From the NCBI GenBank assembly GCA_025716815.1, contig JAIXMN010000009.1, positions 186,001-250,000 on the forward strand: DNA of 64,000 bases, written 5' to 3'. Made by a program: the position numbers and the translations under genes. Within the stretch, counting starts at the first letter, position 1. Each line of letters opens with the position of its first letter. This DNA comes from Dichotomocladium elegans (Eukaryota > Mucoromycota > Mucoromycetes > Mucorales > Lichtheimiaceae). The notes under the pieces are model-generated. The model saw nothing but the letters and a program-made list of their open reading frames with translations. It did no database searches and was not told where the DNA came from. This document shows, in pieces, positions 37,021 through 48,100 of this stretch.

Positions 37021-37652
37021 GGCAAGAACACTTAATTGGAAAAGCAAAGGGACGGGCAAATGGACGAAGCTGAGGACTGTGCAACGAACCGCGTAATGGA
37101 TTGTGGCAAGGACTCCTGATTGGAAAAGTAAAGGGATGGGCTGATAGACAAAGCTGAGGACTGTGTAACGAACTGTGTAATGGACTGTGGCAAGGACGCC
37201 TGATTGGAAAAGTAAAGGGACGGGCAAATGGACGAAGCAGAAGACTGTGTAACGAACCGCGTAATGGACTGTGGCAAGGACGCCTGATTGGAAAAGTTGT
37301 GTACTTCCTTTATTTAATCCATTAACTTTTCCATTGCACAGGTCGTTGCACAGTCCTCTGCTTCGTCCATTTGCCCGTCTCTTTACTTTTCCAATTAAGT
37401 GTTCTTGCCACAGTCCATTACGCGGTTCGTTGCACAGTCCTCTGCTTCGTCCATTTGCCCGTCCCTTTACTTTTCCAATCAGGAGTCCTTGCCACAGTCC
37501 ATTACGCAGTTCGTTACACAGTCTTCTGCTTCGTCCATTTGCCCGTCCCTTTACTTTTCCAATCAGGCGTCCTTGCCACAGTCCATTACGCGGTTCGTTA
37601 CACAGTCCTCTGCTTCGTCCATTTGCCCGTCCCTTTACTTTTCCAATCAGGC
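37021..37652. repeat. Inverted array of 84-bp units (potential long hairpin)
   Basis: The left arm holds three full 84-bp units and a partial (37021, 37105, 37189, 37273-37298). After a ~42-bp spacer the same unit recurs in inverted orientation about 3.5 times (37341-37652). Units begin GGCAAGGACGCCTGATTGG on the left arm. The palindrome accounts for the 288-aa minus-strand and 132-aa plus-strand open frames here, which are translations of the repeat. Confidence 0.9.
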
Positions 37653-37766
37653 GTCCTCGGCTCGGATAGTGGCGCTGTTTAATGTTCACTGGTATATATA
37701 AATACATGAAATCTATGATTTGCAAAAGCACAATACTATACACTCATACAACAAATCTACACCACA

Positions 37767-39220
37767 ATGGAATTTGTCTACGAATTGAACTGCCTTGCTG
37801 ACTATGCATGCGACCAACATGAATCGCGGTCAATTTCTGAAGAAATAGTCGATATCTGTGATCGCACATGGGTACAGCCAGAAGGATCTGGAATTCAACG
37901 ATTGCTCACTCTGGACGTAAGTGCGCCAGTATTATAAGGAAGATATTGTTACTAACTAGGACTTGCAGGATTACCCCATGAATGAGGCTACTGATTCTGT
38001 TGACACAAGGGACAGTAATGAAGACGAGTCAGAGGCGCCAATGGAGAAGGATAGGATTGCTGCAACTATTCCCAGGGGTCCCTATCGTATCTACACGTTT
38101 GAACAGCGAGTTAACGTGTTGTGGATGGTCATCAACTCTGGGACATCTGCAGCTGAAGCTGGTCGTCGTTGTGGTGTAAAGGAGCGAACGGCACAAGATT
38201 GGGTTCGCAAATATAAGAATGATCCTGAACAGCGAGTCCCAAGGCTTGGGAACAAGAAGGCTATGAACAGCAATCAAAAGCTGTTTGACGAGCACAGCAG
38301 CTACTTGGTGTCGTATTATGAGGCCCATCCAGAGGCGACCCTCCGTCAGGCACGGGATGCACTGTGCACTGAATTTGAAGGACTCACTATCACGCTGGCC
38401 GGTCTTCAGAAGCACCTGGTGAAGAAATGCTCCCTCACACTGAAGAAATTAGAGAAGTTGCCAGCGGCGCGGAATTCTGATCGAGTTGTTGAGCAACGAT
38501 TCCAGGCGGTTAGCGAATGGATGGCTGATGAAAAGTTCAACTTTTCAGAAGCTGTGTTCATCGACGAGGCGGGCTTCAACCTCCATATCCGCAGGAACTT
38601 CGGCCGCTCGAAACGGGGAATGCCAGCCAAGACAACTGTCCCAACGAACCGCGGGATCTCATTGACAATTTTGGGTGCAATCTGCAATGTTGGCGTGATC
38701 AATGTTTCCTTACGAAAGCCGGAAGCAATTAGCAGCAAAAAACGAAAACACGATGGAAAGGCAACAGTTCATAATGCACGGATTGGAACTAGAACTGAGC
38801 ATTACAAGCAGTTCATCTGTGGGGTGCTGGACGTTTTAGATGCTCACAATTTTTAAAGGCCGTAACCTTGTTATGGATAATGCACCTATCCACCGAAATG
38901 AAACTATCCGAGAGATGATCGAAGGCCGCGGATATGGTTGTATTTATTTACCCCCATATTCACCTTTCCTGAATCCAATTGAAGAATTTTGGTCAAAGGT
39001 CAAAGCAGGTAAACACAAAGAGTATTTGTGGCTGAAAATGTTTGCTGATTAGAGTCCAATTATTCCAGGTGTACGTCGTAATGAGCTCAACGAAGCAGAC
39101 TCGTTAACGCTACGGATAACTGAGGCAGCAAAGACAGTTACAAACAGGGACTGCTGTGGGTGGATTCGGCATGCGGAATCATTCTTCCCGCGCTGTCTGG
39201 CAAAAGAATATAAGTTGTAA
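37767..39220 (+). CDS. IS630/Tc1-mariner DDE transposase with +1 frame break
   Basis: Exon 1 37767-37916 (50 aa) joins exon 2 at 37969, then an HTH (RVNVLWMVINSGTSAAEAGR, VKERTAQDWVRKY), a linker, and a DDE core: VFIDEAGFNLHIRRNFGRS, then VMDNAPIHRN, then PPYSPFLNPIEEFWSKVKAG. Between the first and second catalytic blocks the frame stops at TTT TAA (38851-38856) and continues in the +1 frame. An intron at 39009-39068 joins the last exon (GVRRNELNEADSL... stop 39218-39220). Apart from the single break the gene is complete, with all three catalytic acids. Either a one-base lesion or +1 frameshifting explains it. Confidence 0.85.
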
Positions 39221-39984
39221 TAGTTCTTTGCTTCATAAATAAATTGAGTGCTGAGTCAAAGAAAAAGTGGTTTATCAAATGTTCAGCAAGTGTCCATACC
39301 AGACCTGCAAAGTCATTTTCAAGAAAGGTCGAATGATCTTTGTGATGGCATGCAATTTAGTTTAGCCCCCCACTGCAAAGCTAATTTCACACCCCGCAAA
39401 CAAAAAATCCTACTGGCTGAATGGCCTGGAAAAATCCAGTACCTTTAAGTAATTACCTGGGTTGGTATGGTTGCTCTGGGTTATCTTCTAAGGCAGGGAG
39501 CTTGTTGGGTTTTGTGAATAGAGCAGAGGGTAGCTATCTGGAGCGTAACAGAAATATACGCTAATAATTGTGCAACTAAGCAACCCGGCGATGGTAGGAC
39601 AACAACAGAGAGGAACTGTCTCCAACACAAAGGTTCACGACAAGCTTCTTGACATTCGGTGTCAGGGACAGAAGATCTCTATTTTATATTTGTTGTGAAG
39701 GATGCATTTTTATGGGTAAAAGACTTGAAGATGGCGCTGGGGCTGAGTGAACTCAGATCCCTCTCAGAAGGATGCCTATGGCAGGGAGAGAAATGCCCGG
39801 TCTCGTGCGTTTACTCAGTCCACTGCCCGAGTCAGCCCCTCCTTGACAATAGGAACATTTTTACGCATTATTCCCCAATAATGACCGAATATCGAAGTGT
39901 GGCTGCCTATTTGATTGTGTTATTGTAAAATTTAGGACACAACAGAAGGACAGGCATGTTGTGTAATATTCCCAAAAGATTCTA

Positions 39985-40140
39985 CAGGATTTTTCCTCGC
40001 CATTCAGCCAGTTGAACTTTTTGTTTGCGGGTTATGAAAATAGTTTAGCGGTTGGGTAGCATATTAAATTGCGTGATGGCACAAATATCATTTGACATTC
40101 TTGAAGATGACTTTGCAGAGCCGATACAGGAGTATCTATT
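39985..40140 (+). repeat. Lone TIR-like end (copy B)
   Basis: Counterpart of 26143-26300, preceded by TA at 39983-39984 and similar to the left TIR of the intact IS630-type element. No matching right end was found in the block. Confidence 0.7.
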
Positions 40141-40395
40141 AGTAAAAACGCCTGTTGGCTGACTCAGTCACCCAGTCAGACTATGTTCAGTGTGGCACGG
40201 GGCAGCGACTCCAGACGGCCAGAGCTGTAGTCTCACAAGAAGTGCTGATTTGTGATAGAAATGCCACAGAACCGTGCGCGCGGCATAAATGCGACTGATC
40301 ATTGGTCATCTTTCGATCAATTGACAACTCAAGTTACTATATATATGGGCTACCGGTCTCAGATTACGTGTCCCTTCCTTTCCTATGTACCGATC

Positions 40396-42602
40396 ATGGC
40401 CGACGCCAAGACCAGGGTCATCAAGACCTCTTTAAGGTCTACTGGGTGGAAGCAGCAGTATCTGGAGAACCTGGAGAACCTGGTCCGGACTACCCACTTT
40501 CTCACCACGCACACATACCAGCTCTCGCGCTGGATCCTCCTCCACGAACTAGAACGCGGCCATGACTTCAACCTTTGCGAGCTCATCGATCAAGCATCCT
40601 TCTATGAAGTTTTCCTCAGTCTGGCCGGTAGGAAGTTCATACGCGAGAAGGTCAAGCCGTCGACCAAGACTACTAGGACCCTCATAAAGACACACCTCGA
40701 AGGCTACTCGAAGGCTGCCAACATTGAGTCTGGACAACATCCCAACATGTCCCAGGTCGCAGCCTATGTCAGCACCGAGATCATGACTGCCTACAAGGTT
40801 AATGTCCAGCAGCGGTTTGGCGAATGTTTACGGCGCTTTGTCAACAGTCTGTTGAACGTGCGTCAGCGGAAGGAAGCTATACGCAAAGAAATGGTTAGCA
40901 GCGATGAACACGAGTTCCGCCAGGTCTGTGAGGAGAGAATCTGGAAGCCAGCCCGTCAAATCAAGGAGGCACTGCGACGCAGAATCCCGGATCACAGCAA
41001 TCTCACACCGGAAGCCATCTCATCCTCGCTGAACTGTCACCGATCCTTCAAGCGTACGACGTCACTTATAAGTTCGCCAAAGATGACATCTACTATGATG
41101 TGAAGAAATCTCCGGGAAAACATCTCAATGCTTTTTATCAGCTCTGCAAGTTCCTAGAGACGAGGGAGGCAAAGTCAGTCCAGTGTTTTCCTCTCCGGAC
41201 TTTTTGGATTCCATGCCACATCCACATCGACACGCGAATCCTCTGCCAGCATATATCAAGGCAGGCATCCACTAAAGACCCTCCGATTGAGAAGACATGG
41301 GGGAAGGTACTTGACCTCAAATCCAAGGCATTCAAGAATAGGCATGACAGGAGGTTCTTTGGAGCAATACAAACAGACGGAGTGTCTGTATCAATCATAC
41401 TCAAGACCCCTGAGGCAAAGAAGAACCTTAATCGCAAGCGAACCCGGACTTATACCGGTGATATCATAACAGATGACAGTGCTCTGGAGTCCGAATGCTT
41501 ACGCATTGCCGACAGCATGAGGAACAAGGGCGCTCGGAGGGATCAGAGCAAGAACGATCACTCCGCAGACTGTTTCTACATTCATGACATCCCACACGAC
41601 GAGCTGCAAGAGACCGAGGGCAAGTGTCTTCTCATTGATCCAGGCCGTCGCGATCTCCATTATGGGATGCATGAGTTGAGCACGCCCGAGCTCCCTAAAA
41701 TACACCGGTATACACGCAACCAGCGCGCCCGAGAAACACGGATGGTGCGATTTCGTCAGATACGCGACACTGCCAAGGATCGCTATGATAACAAAAACAG
41801 CATCCGCGAGGCCGAGACTAGGCTTGCACAGATATGCCACAGCACCGTCAATGCCGCCAGGTACAAGCTCTACGTCGAGTCCCGCGCAAGGGAGTGGTCA
41901 CTGCTCAGCAGCTTTTACAGCAGAACCACTACAACCCACACGACATCGACCCATCCCGTACACAACAAGGACGGGCCGGCAAAGAGCGACTGAGGAAAGC
42001 GTCGAGTCCGAAAGATGCATCCGTATGTAGACCATGAGGCCCACAATCATCCGCTCCATCGGAAATTACGCCTCTCTGCCTACATAAACCAGAAGCAGGC
42101 CAATGCTCGATTGGTGCGCACTCTACGACGAAGATTCGGAAAGGACACCGTGCTTGTCATGGGAAACTGGTCTGCACCCATAGCCCGCTTCCACGAGCCC
42201 ATCCGCGGCAAGGGCTGGAGGGATATATTCAAGAGGCATGGGTTCAAAGTTTATTTGATAGACGAGTACCGCATCTCCGTGACCTGTCCCGAGTGCTCGA
42301 ACCGCCTGGAGACCTTCAAGCGTATTCCCAATCCACGACCATGGCAGCGAATAAAGCGTCCTGAGATCAAATACCACGGGCTTCTAAGGTGTACAAAACT
42401 AAATTGTTTGACGTCCATGGAATTCTCTCGCTCGCGGCTTTGGAATCGAGACACAGCAGCGGTACTCAACTTTCGGCACATCCTCTTGAGCCTCCGGACC
42501 AACGGGGAGATTTCAGAGCGATTCCGACATCCCAAGACCACTGCAAGAGCAGCAGCAGCAGCAGACAAGAAGAACTTTCCGGCCCTGTTATCGCAGGATT
42601 AA
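40396..42602 (+). pseudogene. Fanzor (TnpB-like RNA-guided nuclease), copy B, frameshifted
   Basis: The native-looking start is ATG 40396 (MADAKTRVIKTSLRSTGWKQ), intact here but broken in copy A. A single C is missing near 41016 (GAAGCCATC against GAAGCCCATC in A), shifting the frame; the correct frame resumes in 41100-41993. RuvC-I (LLIDPGRRD), the in-frame TGA (41991-41993) and the C-terminal part 42015-42602 with CPEC/CTKLNC zinc finger and NRDTAAVLNF match copy A; the C-terminal 195 aa are identical. Between the two copies every part except the shared TGA exists in intact form somewhere. Neither is a complete frame. Confidence 0.88.
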
Positions 42603-42763
42603 GATGCTATACGCAAGATGCTCAGGCCACTCTCCATTCGACAAATAGAGGGGAGGCACCCTAAAGGTGAGACAACTTCGTAATTGGTTTGCCATTCTGC
42701 TAACATTCTCACGCATAAATTACCTCTACCAAAACGCAAATGCTACACACTGATGGCGTAATA

Positions 42764-44880
42764 CAGTGGGTACCCGCTAATCCGGTCGGCTCCATGAAGG
42801 TTGGATGTGGCCGGTTTATCGGGTGACCGGTTTACTGAATTCAGAGCCAGCTGATTACCTTGTAAGACCTAAACATTAGATAAAGCGATATATCTTCGGT
42901 TAGCCTTTAAACATCTAAATTTTTCTTTATTTTCGATAATGCCAAAGGTCTCACTTACAAAAGCCCAGAAGAAGCAGATATGCATTTATGTAGATACGTT
43001 GCCCAAGTCGAAAGAAGCAAGCAAGCTCTACTTGCAAGATGGGCCAAAGAAGAATTCAATCTTGAGAAAGAGCCAGGAAAATCTACCATTGGAGATATTC
43101 TCAAGCTGCGCGATGTTTTGTTTGGTATGACAGACACCGAGTTGGCTGGCAAGCGTACAAGAAGTGCCAGTCTTCCGGAGCTTGAGAAAATTCTTGCAGC
43201 TTTTGTCCATGATATGGCAGCGATGGGAACCCCAATTAGTCGCCAATTGCTGGAACGCGAAGCAAGAATCCAGGCTAATAGGATGAACCTCGAGCTACCC
43301 ACTGGGTTTAAGTTTTCTGTTGGGTGGATGACCAGGTTCATGGCCAGGAACCAGTTTAAGTCACGCATGATGCACGGAGAAGCCAGCGCAATTGACATCA
43401 GCTGTGATGACATTCAGCAGGCGATCGCTGAGATCAAGGCGAAGATTGCTGAGTATCCACCAGAGCGCGTGTACAATATTGATGAGACTGGGTTATATTG
43501 GAGAAATCCTCCCAGACGAACCATTTCGAGCAAGCCTGTTGCTGGTACTGTTGTGAACAAGCAAAGGTTTACAGTAGTTTTCGCCTGTAATGCGGACGGA
43601 TCACACAAGCTCCCACCCGCCTTTATTGGATACCACAATAAATCAAGTGATCCAGCTTTTCACGGAAAACCAAGTAATGTATATAATGAGCGAGGATGTA
43701 ATATGCTACTGTTTGTTAACGCTATAAATGAAGTTTCCAGCTGTGGTTATTATTATTATCACAACCAAAAGGCGTGGATGACCCGTGCTATCTTCCGCAA
43801 GATCTTGACAAAACTTGACATCATGTTGGGCAGAAAGCACAAAGGAAAGAAGATCCTATTGCTGATGGATAATGCCACATCCCATGTCAAACTTGATGTG
43901 GAATTCAAACACATCGTTTTATGCATGCTCCCGCCAAACACAACTTCACATTTCCAGCCTCTTGATGCTGGTATCATCAATTGCGTCAAAGTTAAATACC
44001 AGTATGTTCTAGTATTTATTGTCCTATATGAGAGATGAGGAGCTGATGGCAGGGTATATAGGTCGCAACTTATGATCCAGGCCCTTGGGAAGATCCAGCG
44101 CCATTCATATGAAAACGTCTACAAGATTGGGCTAAAGCAGGCTCTTGACAACGTTCTCACCGCATGGGCTCGTGTTTCTAGAAACACTATTGCCAATTGC
44201 TGGAGACATACAGGTCTTCTTGCTGGTGCAGAGCCTATACAGAAAGCAATAGAAGAACAAGCTGAAGATGTTCAAGAGCGAGAGGTACTTCTTGGCGAGC
44301 TCCTGGGTGAGGATGTTGATCCATCCTCAATTCCAATTTCTCCTCAGGATGAAAACTCCAGCATCCATGAGGTCCTCACTCTGGATCAGCGTGTTGATCT
44401 TTATATGGGAGAAAAAGAAAAAGAGCAGGAAATTGACGGTATTGTACCCATGAAAAACGAGATTGCGAAATCGATGAGAGGTGGACAATTATAACTTATG
44501 ACAATATAAGTAGAGTATTCAATTTTGGATGAGTCCGATGTTTTGCCGCCAGTCTCAGCTACTCAGTTGAAGCGGGTATATAAACAATGTCAAGAACTAA
44601 TCTCAGTCCGCGATGAAGAAGACCAAGTCATCTTGGAATTAATCCATAAAAGGATTAGAAAACTCGAGCCAGAAGAGCGGAACAGCGCAAAGCAACGCAC
44701 ACTTGACACGTTTATTATCAGAGAATCAAGTGTCGACATATAACACGGTTTCATTGGCTCTCTCTATAAACCGGTTTCCTCGAAAACTCTGACCGGTGCC
44801 CGGTCTACAGAATTACCGGCCATTGTCTGCATATAAATTTGATGAAGGGCGAACCTGACCGGATTAGCGGGTACCCACTG
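42764..44880 (+). mobile_element. Pogo/Tigger-type DNA transposon, copy B
   Basis: Same insertion as copy A: TA duplications at 42762-42763 and 44881-44882 and the same 23-bp TIRs. It is 2117 bp because 32 bp were lost between two 12-bp ACCGGATTAGCG repeats at the right end. Otherwise it appears identical to copy A. Confidence 0.95.
42939..44743 (+). CDS. Pogo/Tigger transposase, copy B
   Basis: Predicted protein segments are identical to those of 29096-30900, including the frame change after LTKAQKKQICIY, the DDD core (YNIDETGLYW, LLLMDNATSH, FQPLDAGIINC) and the two short introns near 44002-44052 and 44478-44508. The shared N-terminal frame break shows it predates the duplication. An ATG at 42980 gives an uninterrupted 352-aa frame lacking the first HTH helix. 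Confidence 0.85.
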
Positions 44881-45187
44881 TATTCATCACCGCGTGGCGC
44901 AAACTTGATTGCAAATAATAGTATCTCGATACGACTTTATTTTATCTCGTATACGTAATTTATTCTGAGAAAAGAGTTCAACGTCTTTCCTCGTTCGTGA
45001 TACTTGATATTAAATGAGGGTGTTGGATACAATTCCATGCGCATGGCTCAAGATAATAACAGTGGTGATAACGACATCTGCAATTGCTTCAAGTTCTTCG
45101 CCACAATATATGTGCGCTCTGCCGTAGCCTCGCGGAACGTAAGCCTACAGAAAAATTATATTCAATTTTAACACTCCCACCATGCTT

Positions 45188-48100
45188 CCACGACCCTCCT
45201 TAATCACTTACCTAATCATTCAGTAGTCTAGAGCCGGCAAAGAGCGAAGAGCAAAGATGCCCAAAGGCAAAGCAACTGTTTGGTAATTGCCTGGTGTGCA
45301 CATCTCTGTTTTGTCGCACACCCACTCTGCTCTCGCTCTTTCCTAAAAAAAAAGCAACGCATCGTTGGCAAGGTCCCCGCCAAGTAACTCCCGCGGCTAT
45401 GTCTAACGACAAGACCCTCCAACCAAACTAGAGGGCCAGCACAGAGAAGCTCACCGCATGAGGCACGCACCGTTGCTAGTAAAGGAAAGTAGGTTTGGTA
45501 TCTTTGGGTGCACTGCAACGCCTTACTTTCACGACCCTTCTTAATCACTTACCTAATCATTCAGTAGTCTAGAGCCGGCAAAGAGCGAAGAGCAGAGATG
45601 CCCAAAGGCAAAGCAACTGTTTGGTAATTGCCTGGTGTGCACATCTCTGTTTTGTCGCACACCCACTCTGCTCTCGCTCTTTCCTAAAAAAAAAGCAACG
45701 CATCGTTGGCAAGGTCCCCGCCAAGTAACTCCCGCGGCTATGTCTAACGACAAGACCCTCCAACCAAACTAGAGGGCCAGCACAGAGAAGCTCACCGCAT
45801 GAGGCACGCACCGTTGCTAGTAAAGGAAAGTAGGTTTGGTATCTTTGGGTGCACTGCAACGCCTTACTTTCACGACCCTTCTTAATCACTTACCTAATCA
45901 TTCAGTAGTCTAGAGCCGGCAAAGAGCGAAGAGCAGAGATGCCCAAAGGCAAAGCAACTGTTTGGTAATTGCCTGGTGTGCACATCTCTGTTTTGTCGCA
46001 CACCCACTCTGCTCTTGCTCTCCCCTAAAAAAAAGCGACGCATCGTTGGCAAGGTCCCCGCCAAGTAACTCCCGCGGCTATGTCTAACGACAAGACCCTC
46101 CAACCAAACTAGAGGGCCAGCACAGAGAAGCTCACCGCATGAGGCACGCACCGTTGCTAGTAAAGGAAAGTAGGTTTGGTATCTTTGGGTGCACTGCAAC
46201 GCCTTACTTTCACGACCCTTCTTACTCACTTACCTGATCATTCAGTAGTCTAGAGCCGGCAAAGAGCGAAGAGCAGAGATGCCCAAAGGCAAAGCAACTG
46301 TTTGGTAATTGCCTGGTGTGCACATCTCTGTTTTGTCGCACACCCACTCTGCTCTCGCTCTTTCCTAAAAAAAAAGCAACGCATCGTTGGCAAGGTCCCC
46401 GCCAAGTAACTCCCGCGGCTATGTCTAACGACAAGACCCTCCAACCAAACTAGAGGGCCAGCACAGAGAAGCTCACCGCATGAGGCACGCACCGTTGCTA
46501 GTAAAGGAAAGTAGGTTTGGTATCTTTGGGTGCACTGCAACGCCTTACTTTCACGACCCTTCTTAATCACTTACCTAATCATTCAGTAGTCTAGAGCCGG
46601 CAAAGAGCGAAGAGCAGAGATGCCCAAAGGCAAAGCAACTGTTTGGTAATTGCCTGGTGTGCACATCTCTGTTTTGTCGCACACCCACTCTGCTCTCGCT
46701 CTTTCCTAAAAAAAAAGCAACGCATCGTTGGCAAGGTCCCCGCCAAGTAACTCCCGCGGCTATGTCTAACGACAAGACCCTCCAACCAAACTAGAGGGCC
46801 AGCACAGAGAAGCTCACCGCATGAGGCACGCACCGTTGCTAGTAAAGGAAAGTAGGTTTGGTATCTTTGGGTGCACTGCAACGCCTTACTTTCACGACCC
46901 TTCTTAATCACTTACCTAATCATTCAGTAGTCTAGAGCCGGCAAAGAGCGAAGAGCAGAGATGCCCAAAGGCAAAGCAACTGTTTGGTAATTGCCTGGTG
47001 TGCACATCTCTGTTTTGTCGCACACCCACTCTGCTCTCGCTCTTTCCTAAAAAAAAAGCAACGCATCGTTGGCAAGGTCCCCGCCAAGTAACTCCCGCGG
47101 CTATGTCTAACGACAAGACCCTCCAACCAAACTAGAGGGCCAGCACAGAGAAGCTCACCGCATGAGGCACGCACCGTTGCTAGTAAAGGAAAGTAGGTTT
47201 GGTATCTTTGGGTGCACTGCAACGCCTTACTTTCACGACCCTTCTTACTCACTTACCTGATCATTCAGTAGTCTAGAGCCGGCAAAGAGCGAAGAGCAGA
47301 GATGCCCAAAGGCAAAGCAACTGTTTGGTAATTGCCTGGTGTGCACATCTCTGTTTTGTCGCACACCCACTCTGCTCTTGCTCTTTCCTAAAAAAAAAAG
47401 CAACGCATCGTTGGCAAGGTCCCCGCCAAGTAACTCCCGCGGCTATGTCTAACGACAAGACCCTCCAACCAAACTAGAGGGCCAGCACAGAGAAGCTCAC
47501 CGCATGAGGCACGCACCGTTGCTAGTAAAGGAAAGTAGGTTTGGTATCTTTGGGTGCACTGCAACGCCTTACTTTCACGACCCTTCTTAATCACTTACCT
47601 AATCATTCAGTAGTCTAGAGCCGGCAAAGAGCGAAGAGCAGAGATGCCCAAAGGCAAAGCAACTGTTTGGTAATTGCCTGGTGTGCACATCTCTGTTTTG
47701 TCGCACACCCACTCTGCTCTCGCTCTTTCCTAAAAAAAAAGCAACGCATCGTTGGCAAGGTCCCCGCCAAGTAACTCCCGCGGCTATGTCTAACGACAAG
47801 ACCCTCCAACCAAACTAGAGGGCCAGCACAGAGAAGCTCACCGCATGAGGCACGCACCGTTGCTAGTAAAGGAAAGTAGGTTTGGTATCTTTGGGTGCAC
47901 TGCAACGCCTTACTTTCACGACCCTTCTTACTCACTTACCTGATCATTCAGTAGTCTAGAGCCGGCAAAGAGCGAAGAGCAGAGATGCCCAAAGGCAAAG
48001 CAACTGTTTGGTAATTGCCTGGTGTGCACATCTCTGTTTTGTCGCACACCCACTCTGCTCTTGCTCTCCCCTAAAAAAAAGCGACGCATCGTTGGCAAGG

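Larger units (their letters stand above)
35518..39439 (+). mobile_element. Tc1/mariner-IS630 type transposon, 3.9 kb, at the A/B junction
   Basis: The element starts CTGGATTTTTCC and ends with its inverse GGAAAAATCCAG, flanked by TA on both sides (35516-35517, 39440-39441). The TIRs extend about 150 bp (35518-35669 and about 39288-39439), imperfect. It carries a transposase gene (37767-39220), a divergent HTH protein gene (36648-36175) and a large inverted array of 84-bp units (37021-37652). It occurs once in the window, exactly between block copies A and B. Confidence 0.93.

Noticed and set aside
36877..37743. 288-aa minus-strand and 132-aa plus-strand open frames with repeated peptide segments
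   Set aside because: Both are translations of the 84-bp inverted array and change with orientation; no coding signal beyond the repeat.
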